Of a stretch of 64,000 bases of DNA, positions 22,991-35,112 are shown one piece after another. The notes under the pieces are model-generated. The model searched no databases. It worked only from the letters and a program-made list of their open reading frames with translations, and was not told where the DNA came from. The DNA comes from Lomentospora prolificans (lineage: Eukaryota > Ascomycota > Sordariomycetes > Microascales > Microascaceae): NCBI GenBank assembly GCA_029532625.1, contig JARFXM010000009.1, forward strand, positions 1,178,001 through 1,242,000, given 5' to 3'. The first letter of the stretch is position 1. Every line of letters starts with the position of its first letter. The position numbers and the translations under genes were made by a program.

Positions 22991-25900
22991 GAAATTAACT
23001 TAGCTTTCTAAGCGAGGTAGCTAAACCGCTTGCGATTCTCTCTGGAGAAAAGGAGAGGAGCGCTGGGGACCTTTGACACCTCTGTCCGACCGGCCCAGCA
23101 TTAATAGCGAGGCGCCATTCTCTGGGCGAACCGCCCCCCAGTGATGTTAAGCTCAGCCTAGTGCCTGGCGACCAAACTATTATCTCCCTGACCAAAATCG
23201 TGGCGAGACCGTCGATCTGTCACATATATTAGTTGCAGCACTTGTAACCCAACTGTAGCGTGCAAGCACTGCCAGGGGTTGAAGATCAGATCCTTTGAAG
23301 GCACTCTAGTCTGGTTTAAGAGGTCGTTTAAAGGGGTCCGTCCGGATCAAACGCAGTTGTACCGTACCTCACACAGTTGAGCTAAAAATTTAATAATCGG
23401 TCTGGGACAAGGTCTTGGAGATTGATCTTTGCCACTGGCCAAGGATAAGATAGAGAAGTGCCTACTGCCAGGCGTACCGCAGACGAGGTGGGTCGACCCC
23501 GAGGATGGAGAAGTTTGCTCTCGGGATGGCGTTAATACTTGAGAGAGGTCCACAGGTTGACTGTGCTTCAGAGTACGTTGTGAGCGCCCCATGTTCGTGT
23601 CGGAAAAAAGAGAAATGATGAAAGAAAAGATGTTCCATAGAGAGGCAAGAGAGGATTGAGCAAAATTCAATAGTTCCGCTGATGCTCAGCTTCGACCAAT
23701 GGTGGTGATATCCGCGCTCTAGATCGTGGACATTCTAACGGAGAATTGCTGGCTAGACATCATCTCATCAAGCCCAAATGAATTCTGCGAAGTCTGTTAC
23801 CGGGAGACGGGACCCTTACAATGCTCAGATATTAACAAATGACCTGCATGGCTGGAATATGCGTGCAAGATGTAAGTGCATGCCGCAAGGCACTATACAT
23901 GCACTACTGGCTGATAATATTAGGTCGCAGGAGAGTGCGTGGGTACAGTCCATTCTGTGTGCGGTAGTGGGTAGCGTGTTGCATTCTGCCCCAAGATACG
24001 TCTTGCGCTGAGCCAGTCATCGACAGTCAGAACCGGCTTCCCGCGTGTCTCACCCTTACGAGCGTGCGAGTGTAGTCGGTAACCGTCGGGGTATCTTACA
24101 ATAATTGGTGGGATTATAGGCCATCCTCACCAAAAGCCGGCAGTTGGAAGACTGGTGGCCGACGGAGACAGGTACCGTGGAAGAATAGAGCCTGTGATTC
24201 TGTGGTACGGGCCCACGGCCCACGGGAGCACCCTGAATGGCACGCTGTCTGCTTCCGCTGGAGGGGAGGGGAGGTTTGGGGGGCTTTGGGTGGTATCGTG
24301 CCGTTGCATTCCAATCCTCCCGACTATCTCGTTTTTGGTAGTCAACCCCGGCCGGGGTAGGCTACATCGCACGGAGGGATTGGGAACCCAGACAAGCCAG
24401 CAGCGCGTGAAGGTGTACTACATATATTGCGCCCTACCTTGCCAAGTCCAGACTCAGAGGCTGTACTAGTACATCCTGAGGGAGAGAAGAGGTCGTATCC
24501 TCATGAGCTGATAATTTGCTGAAGCGCCCAAAGAAGATTCCAATGGAATTGAGTCCTAGCCGACCCGTGAGAAGCTTGATGATTTAGGATTCACCGGGAC
24601 TCAACGCATGGCAGAGCAAGCCTGTCACGTAATACATCTCCTTCAAGATCTCTCCTGAGCTGCCTGCTTGCTTGAGGCTTTTCGGGTGTAACAGAATAGG
24701 ATTTGCTTCGTACCAGGTGCTCCAGTTAAGTTACAAGCGTTGGGTCAGCACGCCTGTACCTTTATTCTTGTCGCCCAGGAATCGATAGTTTGGATCAACT
24801 TCCGCCCACGAACAGCGTCTGAGCGAGCAGGAGGCTCTCAAGCTGTGTTGGAATGTCAGACATCACGGACAATCCTGCTCTTATTTCTTTACTCGACACG
24901 TTAACCACTAGAAAATTTCGATGTATCAAGATACATCCCGCCGACTATGAGTTCCAAGGTTGTGGGTTCGTGCCTAGGTGCCCAAAGCTATTGAACGCAA
25001 GGGGCCATCTGAGCAGTAACAGTGCAAAAGATGCATTGGAGTATTGAACCGCAACGTAAGGCGCGTCAGCCACATCGATTGCGCGACAATATTGGCCCTG
25101 CACGGGGCTTGAAGTTGGCGGTCAGGTTCTATTAATCATGGCCATGCGCATCATGGAACTCTATCAAGGCGTGATCTTCGAACAATTGACGTCGCATTGC
25201 TGGTGTAAAAGTGCGCCACACCCGAAACGGAGGAGCTTGATTTAGCGCAGGATCAGTATGGGTACCAAGATTGCGGTGGGTACAATTGTGTCAGGGTCTT
25301 GGAAATGAAGGGCTTCACAACCTCGGGATGGATTGCATTGGCCTGGCCAGCCATACTGTGCTTCACCCGTCCCCACTGAAGGGAACTCGTCTGTCTGAAG
25401 CAACTCTAAATCCTCCGCCACATTTTACCAGCCAACTGACTGGAGCCCCACAAGTCGCATAGGATTGGAAAGTAACACTTTGATGGGGTTTGTCGTGCCG
25501 CAACAAGCAAGGCCCTCACGCCTGTAAGACTTCTGTCTCCGGAGGAGACTCGAAAGCCTCCCGCAGATATCTTGCCTCCGTATACGAGCACGCCTCCCCG
25601 TCGCCAGAGTCATGCTGGGGGTGTGCAGCACTGAGGATGGGGTAGTTTTCATTTGGCTGGCCATTGAGCCGCTTTGATCTAGTGCAGCGAACTTGAACCC
25701 AACTGACCGCATCGCTATGCTAGCTGGGGCCACCCTGCTGCACGTCGCTATTACTTGTAATGAGGCGCGCGGACTGACTCTCCCCGGAAAGGTTCCTCGG
25801 CGGCCGTGGCTGGATATCCGTCTCATAAGGGGAAAAGAGAAAAACAAAAAAGACAAAATATCAAAAATAAGAAACCGAGATATTCACATGGGATACCTTG

Positions 25901-27287
25901 TAGTTGAGATGTGGGCGATTGCCGCGTGCGCAAACATCCATGATATGGCCGGGTTCCACGGTCTGGAGCGAACAAACTATTTTTTGAGGCACAACACTAA
26001 TAGTTTCTGATTTACAATGGCCAGCGAGTGCCTTGTCCCCTGTTCCCGCCCTTGACCAGATGCCGGGGTAAGTCAGTCTTGATGAAGCAGGGCACTGTTT
26101 CTGACGAATTATATCTCCAGTAGAAGGTATCGAATACTGTCTTGCTCCCAGACCTCAGGCACGCTGGATTCCGACGCCAGGGTTCTCCTTCCCGCACCCA
26201 TGTAAATGATTGCGATTTGCTGGGTTCCAACTTTGGCCGAGAAGGAGCGCCTGTGCTTGTCCTGCTGACGAAGTAGTCTAAGATATGGTTACGTTGATCA
26301 ATACTTTTACTTGTGCCCTGCCGCTTCCAGCCACTCCTTGAGCACCAATTTCCACTTCAGAGCACCCGCAGGACTGCACAATGGTACCTGACGTAACGTC
26401 CACGAGAGGTGTAACATGTCACACAGCAGGATCGCATAGTTGGCCTCGGCGACCACAACGTCATCCCTTTCGGAGTGCGGCAGCAGGGATCCTGACACCC
26501 AGGGCCAGCGATTTTTTTATTTTATTTTTCTGGCAGCAGCCACTCGTACGAGAATGGAAAAATGTACAGGCGGCCTAAGTCAATTGAAGTCTAGCCGTGT
26601 CACCCCGGCTCACAATCATGAGCCACCCCACAGTCCCACGCTAAAGTCCCGACCAGGAAGGACCTAATATTAGACTAATCGTGTTCGGGGAGGTACAACG
26701 CTCGAGCTACTCGCGCAAGGGGAGAGACGCTGATGGCTCGCAAGTATTACCATGCAGCGTAGGCCCAAGTCAGATCACTCTGGACCCGAATACTTCTCCA
26801 CATCTTCCATCTCCTCTTTCATTGTGATTCATAGCCTCGCTCGCATTCCACTCGGATTGTCGCCGACGATAGTGCCTTCCAAACGTCAACTATGTTGCCG
26901 AGCGATCGAGATTGGAGCGGTCCTACAGGCATGGCCCAAGGGCCGACACCTCCTCTTTCCTCGAGTACCTCTCTCCTCCGGGCGCCGATTAGGTTTCGTA
27001 CGAGAGCGCACGAGACATAGAGCCTTTCCAGTGCAGGGGTGGGACGGGTACATGTGCTCGGTCTGCGCCAAAATCAATAGATGACAAGAATAAAATTGCA
27101 ACCCAGCAGAAGGGTTTGCGCTATTCGCTCTGTCATGCTGGTCTGCCATCCAATATCCAATATTGCCCCTTTCTGACCGCTGTTGGAAGTCGCCAAGCCG
27201 ACACCCGCCAGCGGTCTGATAGGCTCAATGCCCAACTCTTGCCATCCCACATCCAATCCAACTCATGCTTTTATCCCTCCCTCCTCG

Positions 27288-27356
27288 TACTCCGTACTTG
27301 CCCCACTTCCCGGATTCGAGGCTCTGCCAAGTACTTCATGTATCTGTACGGAGTAC
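27288..27356. repeat. Inverted GTACTCCGTAC / GTACGGAGTAC pair
   Basis: An 11-base motif at 27,288-27,298 is repeated as its exact reverse complement at 27,346-27,356, with about 47 bases between. Related arms recur at 27,529-27,542 (ACGGAG-CA-CTCCGT) and 29,214-29,234. This could be the remains of a small inverted-repeat element or a structured site. Confidence 0.5.
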
Positions 27357-29213
27357 GTACAGTATGTGGGCACGTCTCCTCATTTCGAACAGCGCCGACC
27401 TTTATCGGTAAAGACTCGGTGTGCGCTGAGAGGGCCATAGCATTCTGGTTCTCGCGGCAGAAGCTGATGCTTGTCTCCGACTATGGTAGAGAAATTACCA
27501 GGGCCCATATCCGATAGAGGGGTTGATTACGGAGCACTCCGTTGGCTGTTCCGAGGAAAAGGCCGCTAATGAAGTATGAGATCATCTTGGACCAGGAACG
27601 CTGGACTTGACAGGATTCTCCGTGGCTTCCTTTTCCATTCGATACGGAGTTAGGACCAATTAGCTCGACTTGGTCGAAGCCGGAAATTATTGGCGGCGAT
27701 TCCCCAGTCAACTACGAGCTAGTCTGGTTATAGTGCAAAGAACACTGATGGAAGGCTATCTCGAAGCGTGATTGTGTTGAAAGAACCTTCAAATCCTTGG
27801 CCGCCGATCCTTGATCCCTGGTGCCCTCCATAATATTTTGACCTCGTGGATAATACGAAGTAGACTATTACGAGTATCTTGCGGCTTCTTTCACGGGAAT
27901 AGTGCATCTTGCTCGACTTCCAATTTGACCCCACGGTGCTCCATGGGTCCGGCTAAAGCCGGAACATGCCGCAGGGGAATAACTTTGCCATATTACCTTA
28001 TCAATCTAGGTTGGCCGTGGACCGACAGGAACCGGAATTTATTAATACAACGGGCGTCTTGCTCTTCGGGGAACTGGCTCGGAGCGTCTTGACTATACTT
28101 CCGGTAAGGAAGTCTTTCTTTACAAACACTCTCCATGCCTGGCAACCGATAGAGTGCACGCTACTCGGGTACAGGTCTCGTCTTGTGCCTAGCTCGGTGG
28201 GGTTTCTCGCTTCACCTGACGCGCATTGTAGGGACCCCAGCCAGCATGGCGACGGCCATTACCGCTGGTTGGAGCCCCGTTAATGGGAGGCCCATAGAGA
28301 TATGTCTGGCGGTTCTCTTTCCTCCTTCTCGACTCCGCTTTGGCAGTTGGCTGGAGAAAATCAAGAGGCTGACGCAAGAGGCACTGGATAGCTTAAAGGC
28401 GCTAGACTGAGCGTAAGAGTGCTTGGAGTTCCGGGCCGAGAACGAAGACTTGCACTGCCAACTTTGTTGTCGGCTATTGTGTCCTCGATTTACTCTTTAC
28501 GGGCCAATATAGGCTTTACTTTGCTGAGCAGCGGGCCGTTGGATGCAGAAGCACTCTGATTAAGTGAGAAGCGCTGGTGTGGTGCCTGCTAACTCATTAT
28601 CTTCGGTGTAATCATTACCAGTGTTGAGTGTTGTTTGTGGGTTCGACCTCTCTCGCCATTGCTATACATCTGAAGGCGACTGAGAACGAATGATGAACAC
28701 ACCCGATTGATCCAGTCGTGCTGTCATCTGAGCACACTCTAGATGCCCTCTCGGACCACAATCGCGGGAGTCCGTCCCATTCCATCAATCATCAAAAGAA
28801 AATCCATGGCCAAGTACCACCCACCATCGTCCTGTCAGGGATTTCCCCATGCCAAGCTCTGCCACCCACAACCACCTGTACCCTACAGCATTTGAATCTG
28901 GCGATACCTCGCACGCCTCCAGGCTCTTCTAATTTCCAAATGCAGGAGAAAATTAATGGCTGTGATATGGATGCGGACGGTAAGGCCTTCGAAGCCCAGC
29001 GCTGGCATACTTAGCCTTGTCGGTTTTTTCATTTTACTTTCTCTTCCCGGTCTCGAGGAGCCGGCTGGGGAACCCCAGGTCGACAACCTCCCTCATCGTC
29101 ATGCGCTATTCTACTACACTCACCCCTTCCCGAAACTTAGCCACGGACCTCCCTTCTCAGAAGGAGGTGGGTTTGTCGGGCCTGCTGCACTCATATGTGT
29201 CATCGTACAATGT

Positions 29214-29234
29214 GTACTCCATTCTCTGGAGTAC
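29214..29234. repeat. GTACTCCA-loop-TGGAGTAC hairpin
   Basis: Perfect 8-base arms surround a 5-base loop (TTCTC). It shares the TACTCC core with the 27.3-kb motifs. Confidence 0.5.
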
Positions 29235-32200
29235 GGGTCAGGTAATCGGCGTGCTTCCGAGATGCACAGCTTGAAATATTGCTTAGTGTCCCTTCCCTGA
29301 CAACATATCGTGACATGAGGGTGGGCACGCTGGCCCCGAGCACATCACTTGGGTGATTGGAAACAGCACCACAACTACTTGCCCGAGTCCCACCTGGTAA
29401 TCTTGTTCGCGTCCGAGAGCCTCTCGCCCCATTTGTAGTTCTAAGTACAACTCTGATTGGGTCGAGTGAGATAAGAACGCCCCACTGTAAGAGTGCCGTT
29501 CGGACGCAAGCCCACTGACAGCGCCTAGCTTCGTCGAAAACTGGGGTTCCCAGCGGATGTCAGTGCTCCACCAAATGAATTGAAATCCTTTGGCGGTCGC
29601 AATGCACTCCGTGGCTAGTGCTCCACCATGGTGCGCAGGATTGCGTAAGTATGTGAGCATTTGTGAGGTCAAGGTATCAATGAGAGCATTCGCCCGAAAT
29701 GTTGAATTCGTCCGGTCAGAATTGACAGGGAGTCGCATTGTGGTAGACAACCAGCACTCGCGGACAATCGTAGATTCGCTCGAGTGCCGACATATCCACT
29801 GATACATCCTTGCGCTCGAATCCCTTCACCGAATTCGGCGTCTAGCCCGGAAGCCAACGCACCCAGGTCCAGGCTAAGGGCAATCCACCCCAACAATGTC
29901 GCAGTTGTACTTTCGACCGCGAAACGTGTACAATTACAACCAATACCACCAGAGCAGTACCCAGTCGGGAGTTCACCCAGCCGCCTCTCCTAATCAACTC
30001 GGGATCCAAATTGGATCTATTATTCGTAGATGCTTCGTAGCCGTTAAAGCAGGTGGCAAACGTGACTTCTACATTCGAGGAAACACCTTGATCAATCTCC
30101 ACCATCAAGGAAGGTTGGGGCCGGGAAGCTCGAATTGCGTTTGGTACCTTTCTTTGAGTTATTCCCTGACTTGCCCCACCATACCACTGGGCCTGCTGTG
30201 TGTAATGCCACCCCTAACGCTGGAGGTGCCCCAAAAGCCGGAGACAAAAGACGCATAAACGGAAGGAGTTTTTAACTCCCCGATTTCTGAGCCCGCAAAG
30301 AGAACAATCCATGGTTGGCGTGTGGGAATGAAAGCTATTCGCTGGAAGATGTCATGGCTATAATAGAGTGCCTAATTGAATTCGGGGTATGCTATACTCG
30401 ATGATTCTGGCTTAATTCAACTTGCGCCTCTTCCTCGTAATTGCATCACCTCGGAGAGCTATCCACGACGACCATACCAAGCCGGTTTCCGCTCGGAAGG
30501 CACGGCCGCTATTAGAGTTTATCCTGCTCCGACCGAACTTCAGGCTTGTGACTTACGATCCAGCCAGCACTCAATGTACCTGCCTCACAAATATAAACAA
30601 GTCGGGGGCGGGAGGCACGGGATTTGTTTTATGACATCTCGGACGTAGGGCAAGCGCCAGCTATGGACGGCCGTGAGGACGTTGCCCGTGGGTCTTGGAC
30701 TCTACTACCTTCGTACCTGCCCATACTTCAAATGTTTCCGTAAGGCTATGCGGATGTGAATAAGGCAAATGTGGCGCGACATCGCGAGTCTCTTCATTTC
30801 TCTTCCCTTTCCCCCCTTTCGACGTGCTACGTTCGTCTTGTCTGTGTGGAAAGAGGACAAGCCGCTCTCACTCAGGCGAACCATTGATATCCCAACTGGG
30901 GTAGTCCATTTCCGGCATGATTCGTTCATCAACAGCGATCTGCAGGCTCCGCTTCCTACCACCCTGCTTACACACTCTCCTCACCCCCATTTCCCCGACA
31001 TTAAATGCATTAACTCTAGGGCTCGACGAACGATAAAGAAAACCGGGGGGTAAGGGCACGGAGCCTTCCGAGGGATAAACAGCAAAAACCTAATACCCTC
31101 TTCGCCTCTTTGGTTTCGAAGTCTTCCCCGTCACGAGCACTTGTCTGTGCCAACACGTCGGCCAAAGTCTTGTCTAACGCAGTTTCGCGAGATATCCTCC
31201 CTTTCAAGGTACATCTGCAAAACATCAGAGTACCTACGGATCTAAATTGTCCTTGAACAGGGCCTTGCTGCATCAATCTTTGCTTTCCCCGTCCTCTGTA
31301 CATAGTACTAAACGCCACCGAAAGAAGCGCCCGTCGACGATCTACCTCCCAGTAATAGGAAACCGCAGGTCACCGGACAGGCCAGGCCCACTGTCACCGA
31401 ATCTCAATTACACGCACCCACATTTCGACGTACCGGGGACGACCGTAACGAGAATTCGCTACGCTTGCTGCAACGCCTCCGTCTTAGCCACCCACCACAA
31501 AACACCACCAGTACCCCTTCCCAATACATTGAACCATCCGCGGGTTGGGACAAAGAAGCGTGGATGCTACCACAAGCGTATGAAGAGTGGCCCTGTTCAT
31601 TATGCGCTATTTCATACGTGCGACCAATTAGTAGGTAACCAGTACCCAGACAACCGTGGTGTGAAAAGCTTCGGAATTTTCGGATTATTTTGGCGAGAGA
31701 TCCTGAGCCGCAGACGCAGGGAGGCGGCCACGACGTCAAATTAGCCCGCCGATCCCGAGAGCGTGCTTGGGATACCCGCAAACAGGCGAAAGCTTATCTG
31801 TCCATCGGTACGTTCAGAGCATAGCATCCACTGTTATTCCCTGTTCCTATGTTTCAATCGCACTTTCACTATCCCGAGGGTATGGTGATCATAGTTGCCG
31901 CTCTTAATTTGTTCCTGCGCCCTCAGGCTTGACTAGTGCAGTGGCATTGCAACATATTGACGGCGGTTACCATCTACACATTTGAATTCACCCCCGGGGC
32001 AGTCCCCATTGAAGAGGCCGAGTGGAGAGGCCGAGTGGCGCACGCCGTGGCGGGCGATGCAAAAAGTTAAATTTTGTTTTTCCCCTTCTCTGGTTCCTGG
32101 ACAGCGGGCTCCTCGACTGGGTATGTCTCCAGTCCCGACAGATCGATCCTCAAGCCACGAGGCCAGCTCGATTTTAGTCTTGTCGGGAACACAGCCCATC

Positions 32201-35112
32201 ACATGGCATGGCCAGTCAAGGCTTGAATTTAGTTCTACAACTCCCAAGTCTCCGCCCACTCACTGTGTTTAATATTGCCTGCAACCGACTCTGTTTGCAA
32301 GAGATGCGGCCACTGTTGCATATTATTACGGAGACATGGTGCCGAGGACAAGGCAAGGTTTCGTATCTCACGCCCTTTCTCCTTTTCCTTTCTTTTTCTT
32401 TTCTATTATTTATTTTTATTCAGTTGTTTTTCCCTCTATGCTCTTCACTCTCTTTGACAGCTCCGATTCTCCCGCGACGGCTTTGGCAATGCATCTTACT
32501 GCGTAACTCGCCGATCTCAACGAGTCTCTGGGACTTAGCATGCACTGATGGGAAGATGTTCTGCCTCTACGAAACAATATCGCGGAGCAGAGCATGCGTC
32601 TTGTCTCATGAGGGTTTACGACAGGTCATGGCCGAAATCCAACACCAGGGACCTCCCAAACCCACTAAAGTATAGTTGGGTCGCTTGCAAAATGAGACAA
32701 GAGCTCCATCTGCACATCATTTCCCAAAATAGGCCTAGCGGTCCTTGCTCTCAACGTCCTCAAAAAAATGTCAGCGAGCTAGCTCTAGTTTAACCCAAGT
32801 CAGCACCCTGTACCTGTACACATCGTCAAGTACAGTGCGTCACTGGCGGGTTCCCTTTACCGCTGGCATGCAGCACACCTGACGATGTCCCTGTCACAAT
32901 CAACGCAACAACACCAAGGGGCTTACCAGATTCCCTGCCATCACGCACAGCTCCCCCATTTTCAATCCGAGGTGTCAACCCTTTCAGTGCATTGAAAATC
33001 ACATCCACCCCTACTCCACCATTCACGGCCCTATGCCTCACTTGCAAGGTATCATCGCGAAGGGCAACAGTGTACAAGTCTTTTCCTCGACACTTTAGTG
33101 GGTTCTCCCATCGTCGAGTGAGATCGTGGCCCTGGACACTCGGAACCTGGCCCGCAAGAGCCGCCGGCAGTGCCCCCAGGCACCTTGACTTGACTTACAA
33201 GCCCTGGGCGCGGTGGTCTTCGCTGATACCGAGGGCTTTCGTCATTTACCCCCTTTCATGGGCAATTCTGTTTTCTCTTTTCGTCCCTTCTCCTAAGCCT
33301 TATTCTGCGATTTACTGAGCGGCGAGTGTACTATTTTGTCTCGCCAGCTAGATACAATGCCCTTCCCAAACCGCTTCGTTCTACCGAGTAGCTCAAAGTG
33401 TGCCAATGTAAGCATGTTCACTTGTTCGTGCTACGAGACGAGGTACGAAGGCCCAACAATCTCCACATCCCCGTACTTATAGGGAGAGTTCAAGCATCGG
33501 GACTGGGTGGGATAGTGAAGCTCTCCGCAACCCAAAGCCGGTGCGCCAATACTCGAACACTCCCGCACAAACCCATACCTTCATAGACACAGACAGAGAA
33601 GGTAAGCGGGAGTAGTGTGCACGAGTAACACGCACGACAGTGTCCTTATTTGGCTGGGTGCACGAGAACGGTGCACTGGATCCTTGGGTCGGCATAAACA
33701 CCTAGCATGGGTCTCAAGAACCTACCTGAGATTTGACTTGGTCCAAGTTCCCATTGTCCTCAAGTTGGGGTCCACAGCGTCACTGGAACTACCAAAACCC
33801 TGCCCCAGCCCTGTAACCCTATCCCTGTGCCACTTTTTGCTGTTCTTGGGCGTCTCTCCTTTCTCTCCAAGGACCATCTCACGGAGGTCTTGCCAATCTC
33901 TGCCTAGCAGGCAGTATTCCCGAAAATCAACGCGAGTCGATCACCGGGTGGCGGACCCGGATCTTGTTCTCTGGGTCCAGACTATGACCGCCACTACCAC
34001 TCCCTTCTCCATTTCAGGCGTCCGCCCTGAAGGCGGGGTGTGATAATAGCGCCCCTCCTCCCCCCAGTTATCCTTACCCATCGAGTGACAGTTCATAATA
34101 CCACCATACCACGCTGGCATGGTACAGACACCCACATACGTACGCTCCGAGTCTGCGTACATAGGTCAACGACCTCTCAATGAGGTGGCTTCCATTACCG
34201 AACATCCCCCTCGATTGTCCCTCGTCTCACACATTTGCATTTCTCCTTTCCACATCTCTTCCAACCCATCCAGCGGATGGCTTATACTCTCAAGTCCAAG
34301 TCCCCAAAGCCTCCATTTAGTCAAGAATAGAGTGGACTGGGGAAAGTGTTGCCCGAGTGTGCTGCTGGATGGCGCTGCTCCCTCCACTCTCCTGAGCCCT
34401 CATCCCACTCTGTCCTGGAGGGTGTTTTTCGCTCTCCATCCCACTTGGCGTCTTTGGGCTTTCTTGGATCTTGTTCGCTTCATTACCCATTAGTTGTTGC
34501 GCCTTCCCTGTTTTCATAACCGCCGTCGCCCACTGATATCACCGCGCTTCGTTTTGCACAGCCCTTCCCGTCACTCTCACTAAGCCTCTGCGCGTTCGAC
34601 TTGAGCACTGTCTAATGCGATCTAGATTACCTGACAGAACCCGTGGAACGACGTTAAGAAACTATCACATCCATCTAAGATCTCGCTATCGTGCCAACCT
34701 TTCCTCTTCCGTCGAAAGTCGGGTCACGTCAACATCCTCGATAAACAGCGGAGGCCAATCTAACTCCACCCTCTGTGGTGGTGATTTCTCTAAAGGCTGA
34801 CCAGCGCGGCTTGGGACGCTTAGCCAAGCTCACCTCCGGAGCAACAAGCGGCTTGGGCGTTCTCCTAAGAGTCCCCAATCACAACCGAAGACATCTTTAA
34901 CGCATCCAAGGCCGCTGTGCGCAAACGTCTGATCACAGTAACGGAAGACCATATAGAATTTAATCAGACTTCTTGACCCGCCACTTCGACAAGAAGCCTG
35001 CATGTTCCTAGACATCAAGCCGTCCATCGCTTCTCGAGGAAGGGAGCCTGTGTTGGCGCTCGAGCGCATTGATTATAGGGAGGGAGCCAGTGTCTGCCAC
35101 TTGAACTCAGCC

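Larger units (their letters stand above)
22991..35001. other. Gene-poor tract, part 2
   Basis: There are twelve kilobases of ordinary composition with no ORF above about 175 codons and none with recognised motifs. I found no tRNA, 5S rRNA or intact transposase. Features noted are GTACTCCGTAC-like inverted motifs (27.29-27.36, 27.53 and 29.21 kb), a 13-bp tandem duplication near 32,015-32,040, and CT-rich runs near 32,380-32,450 and 33,830-33,880. The last 400 bases are probably the promoter and leader of the Zn2Cys6 gene. Small multi-exon genes could be hidden here. Confidence 0.45.

Noticed and set aside
24853..25047. tRNA-like T-arm sequence (GGTTGTGGGTTCGTGCC) near 24,957
   Set aside because: No A-box, acceptor stem or anticodon arm at the right distance. 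I found no supported tRNA in the window.
28616..28665. GTTCGACCTC resembling a tRNA B-box
   Set aside because: No cloverleaf can be folded around it.
29283..29807. 174-codon minus-strand ORF
   Set aside because: No motif, and competing ORFs on both strands; length is within chance for this composition.
32208..32675. 155-codon plus-strand ORF with a hydrophobic middle
   Set aside because: The hydrophobic stretch is a translated CT-rich low-complexity tract, not a convincing membrane segment.
35002..35112. N-terminal extension of the Zn2Cys6 protein from the upstream ATG
   Set aside because: Kept only as an alternative: the 37 residues do not resemble the usual disordered start, and the downstream ATG gives a more typical protein.
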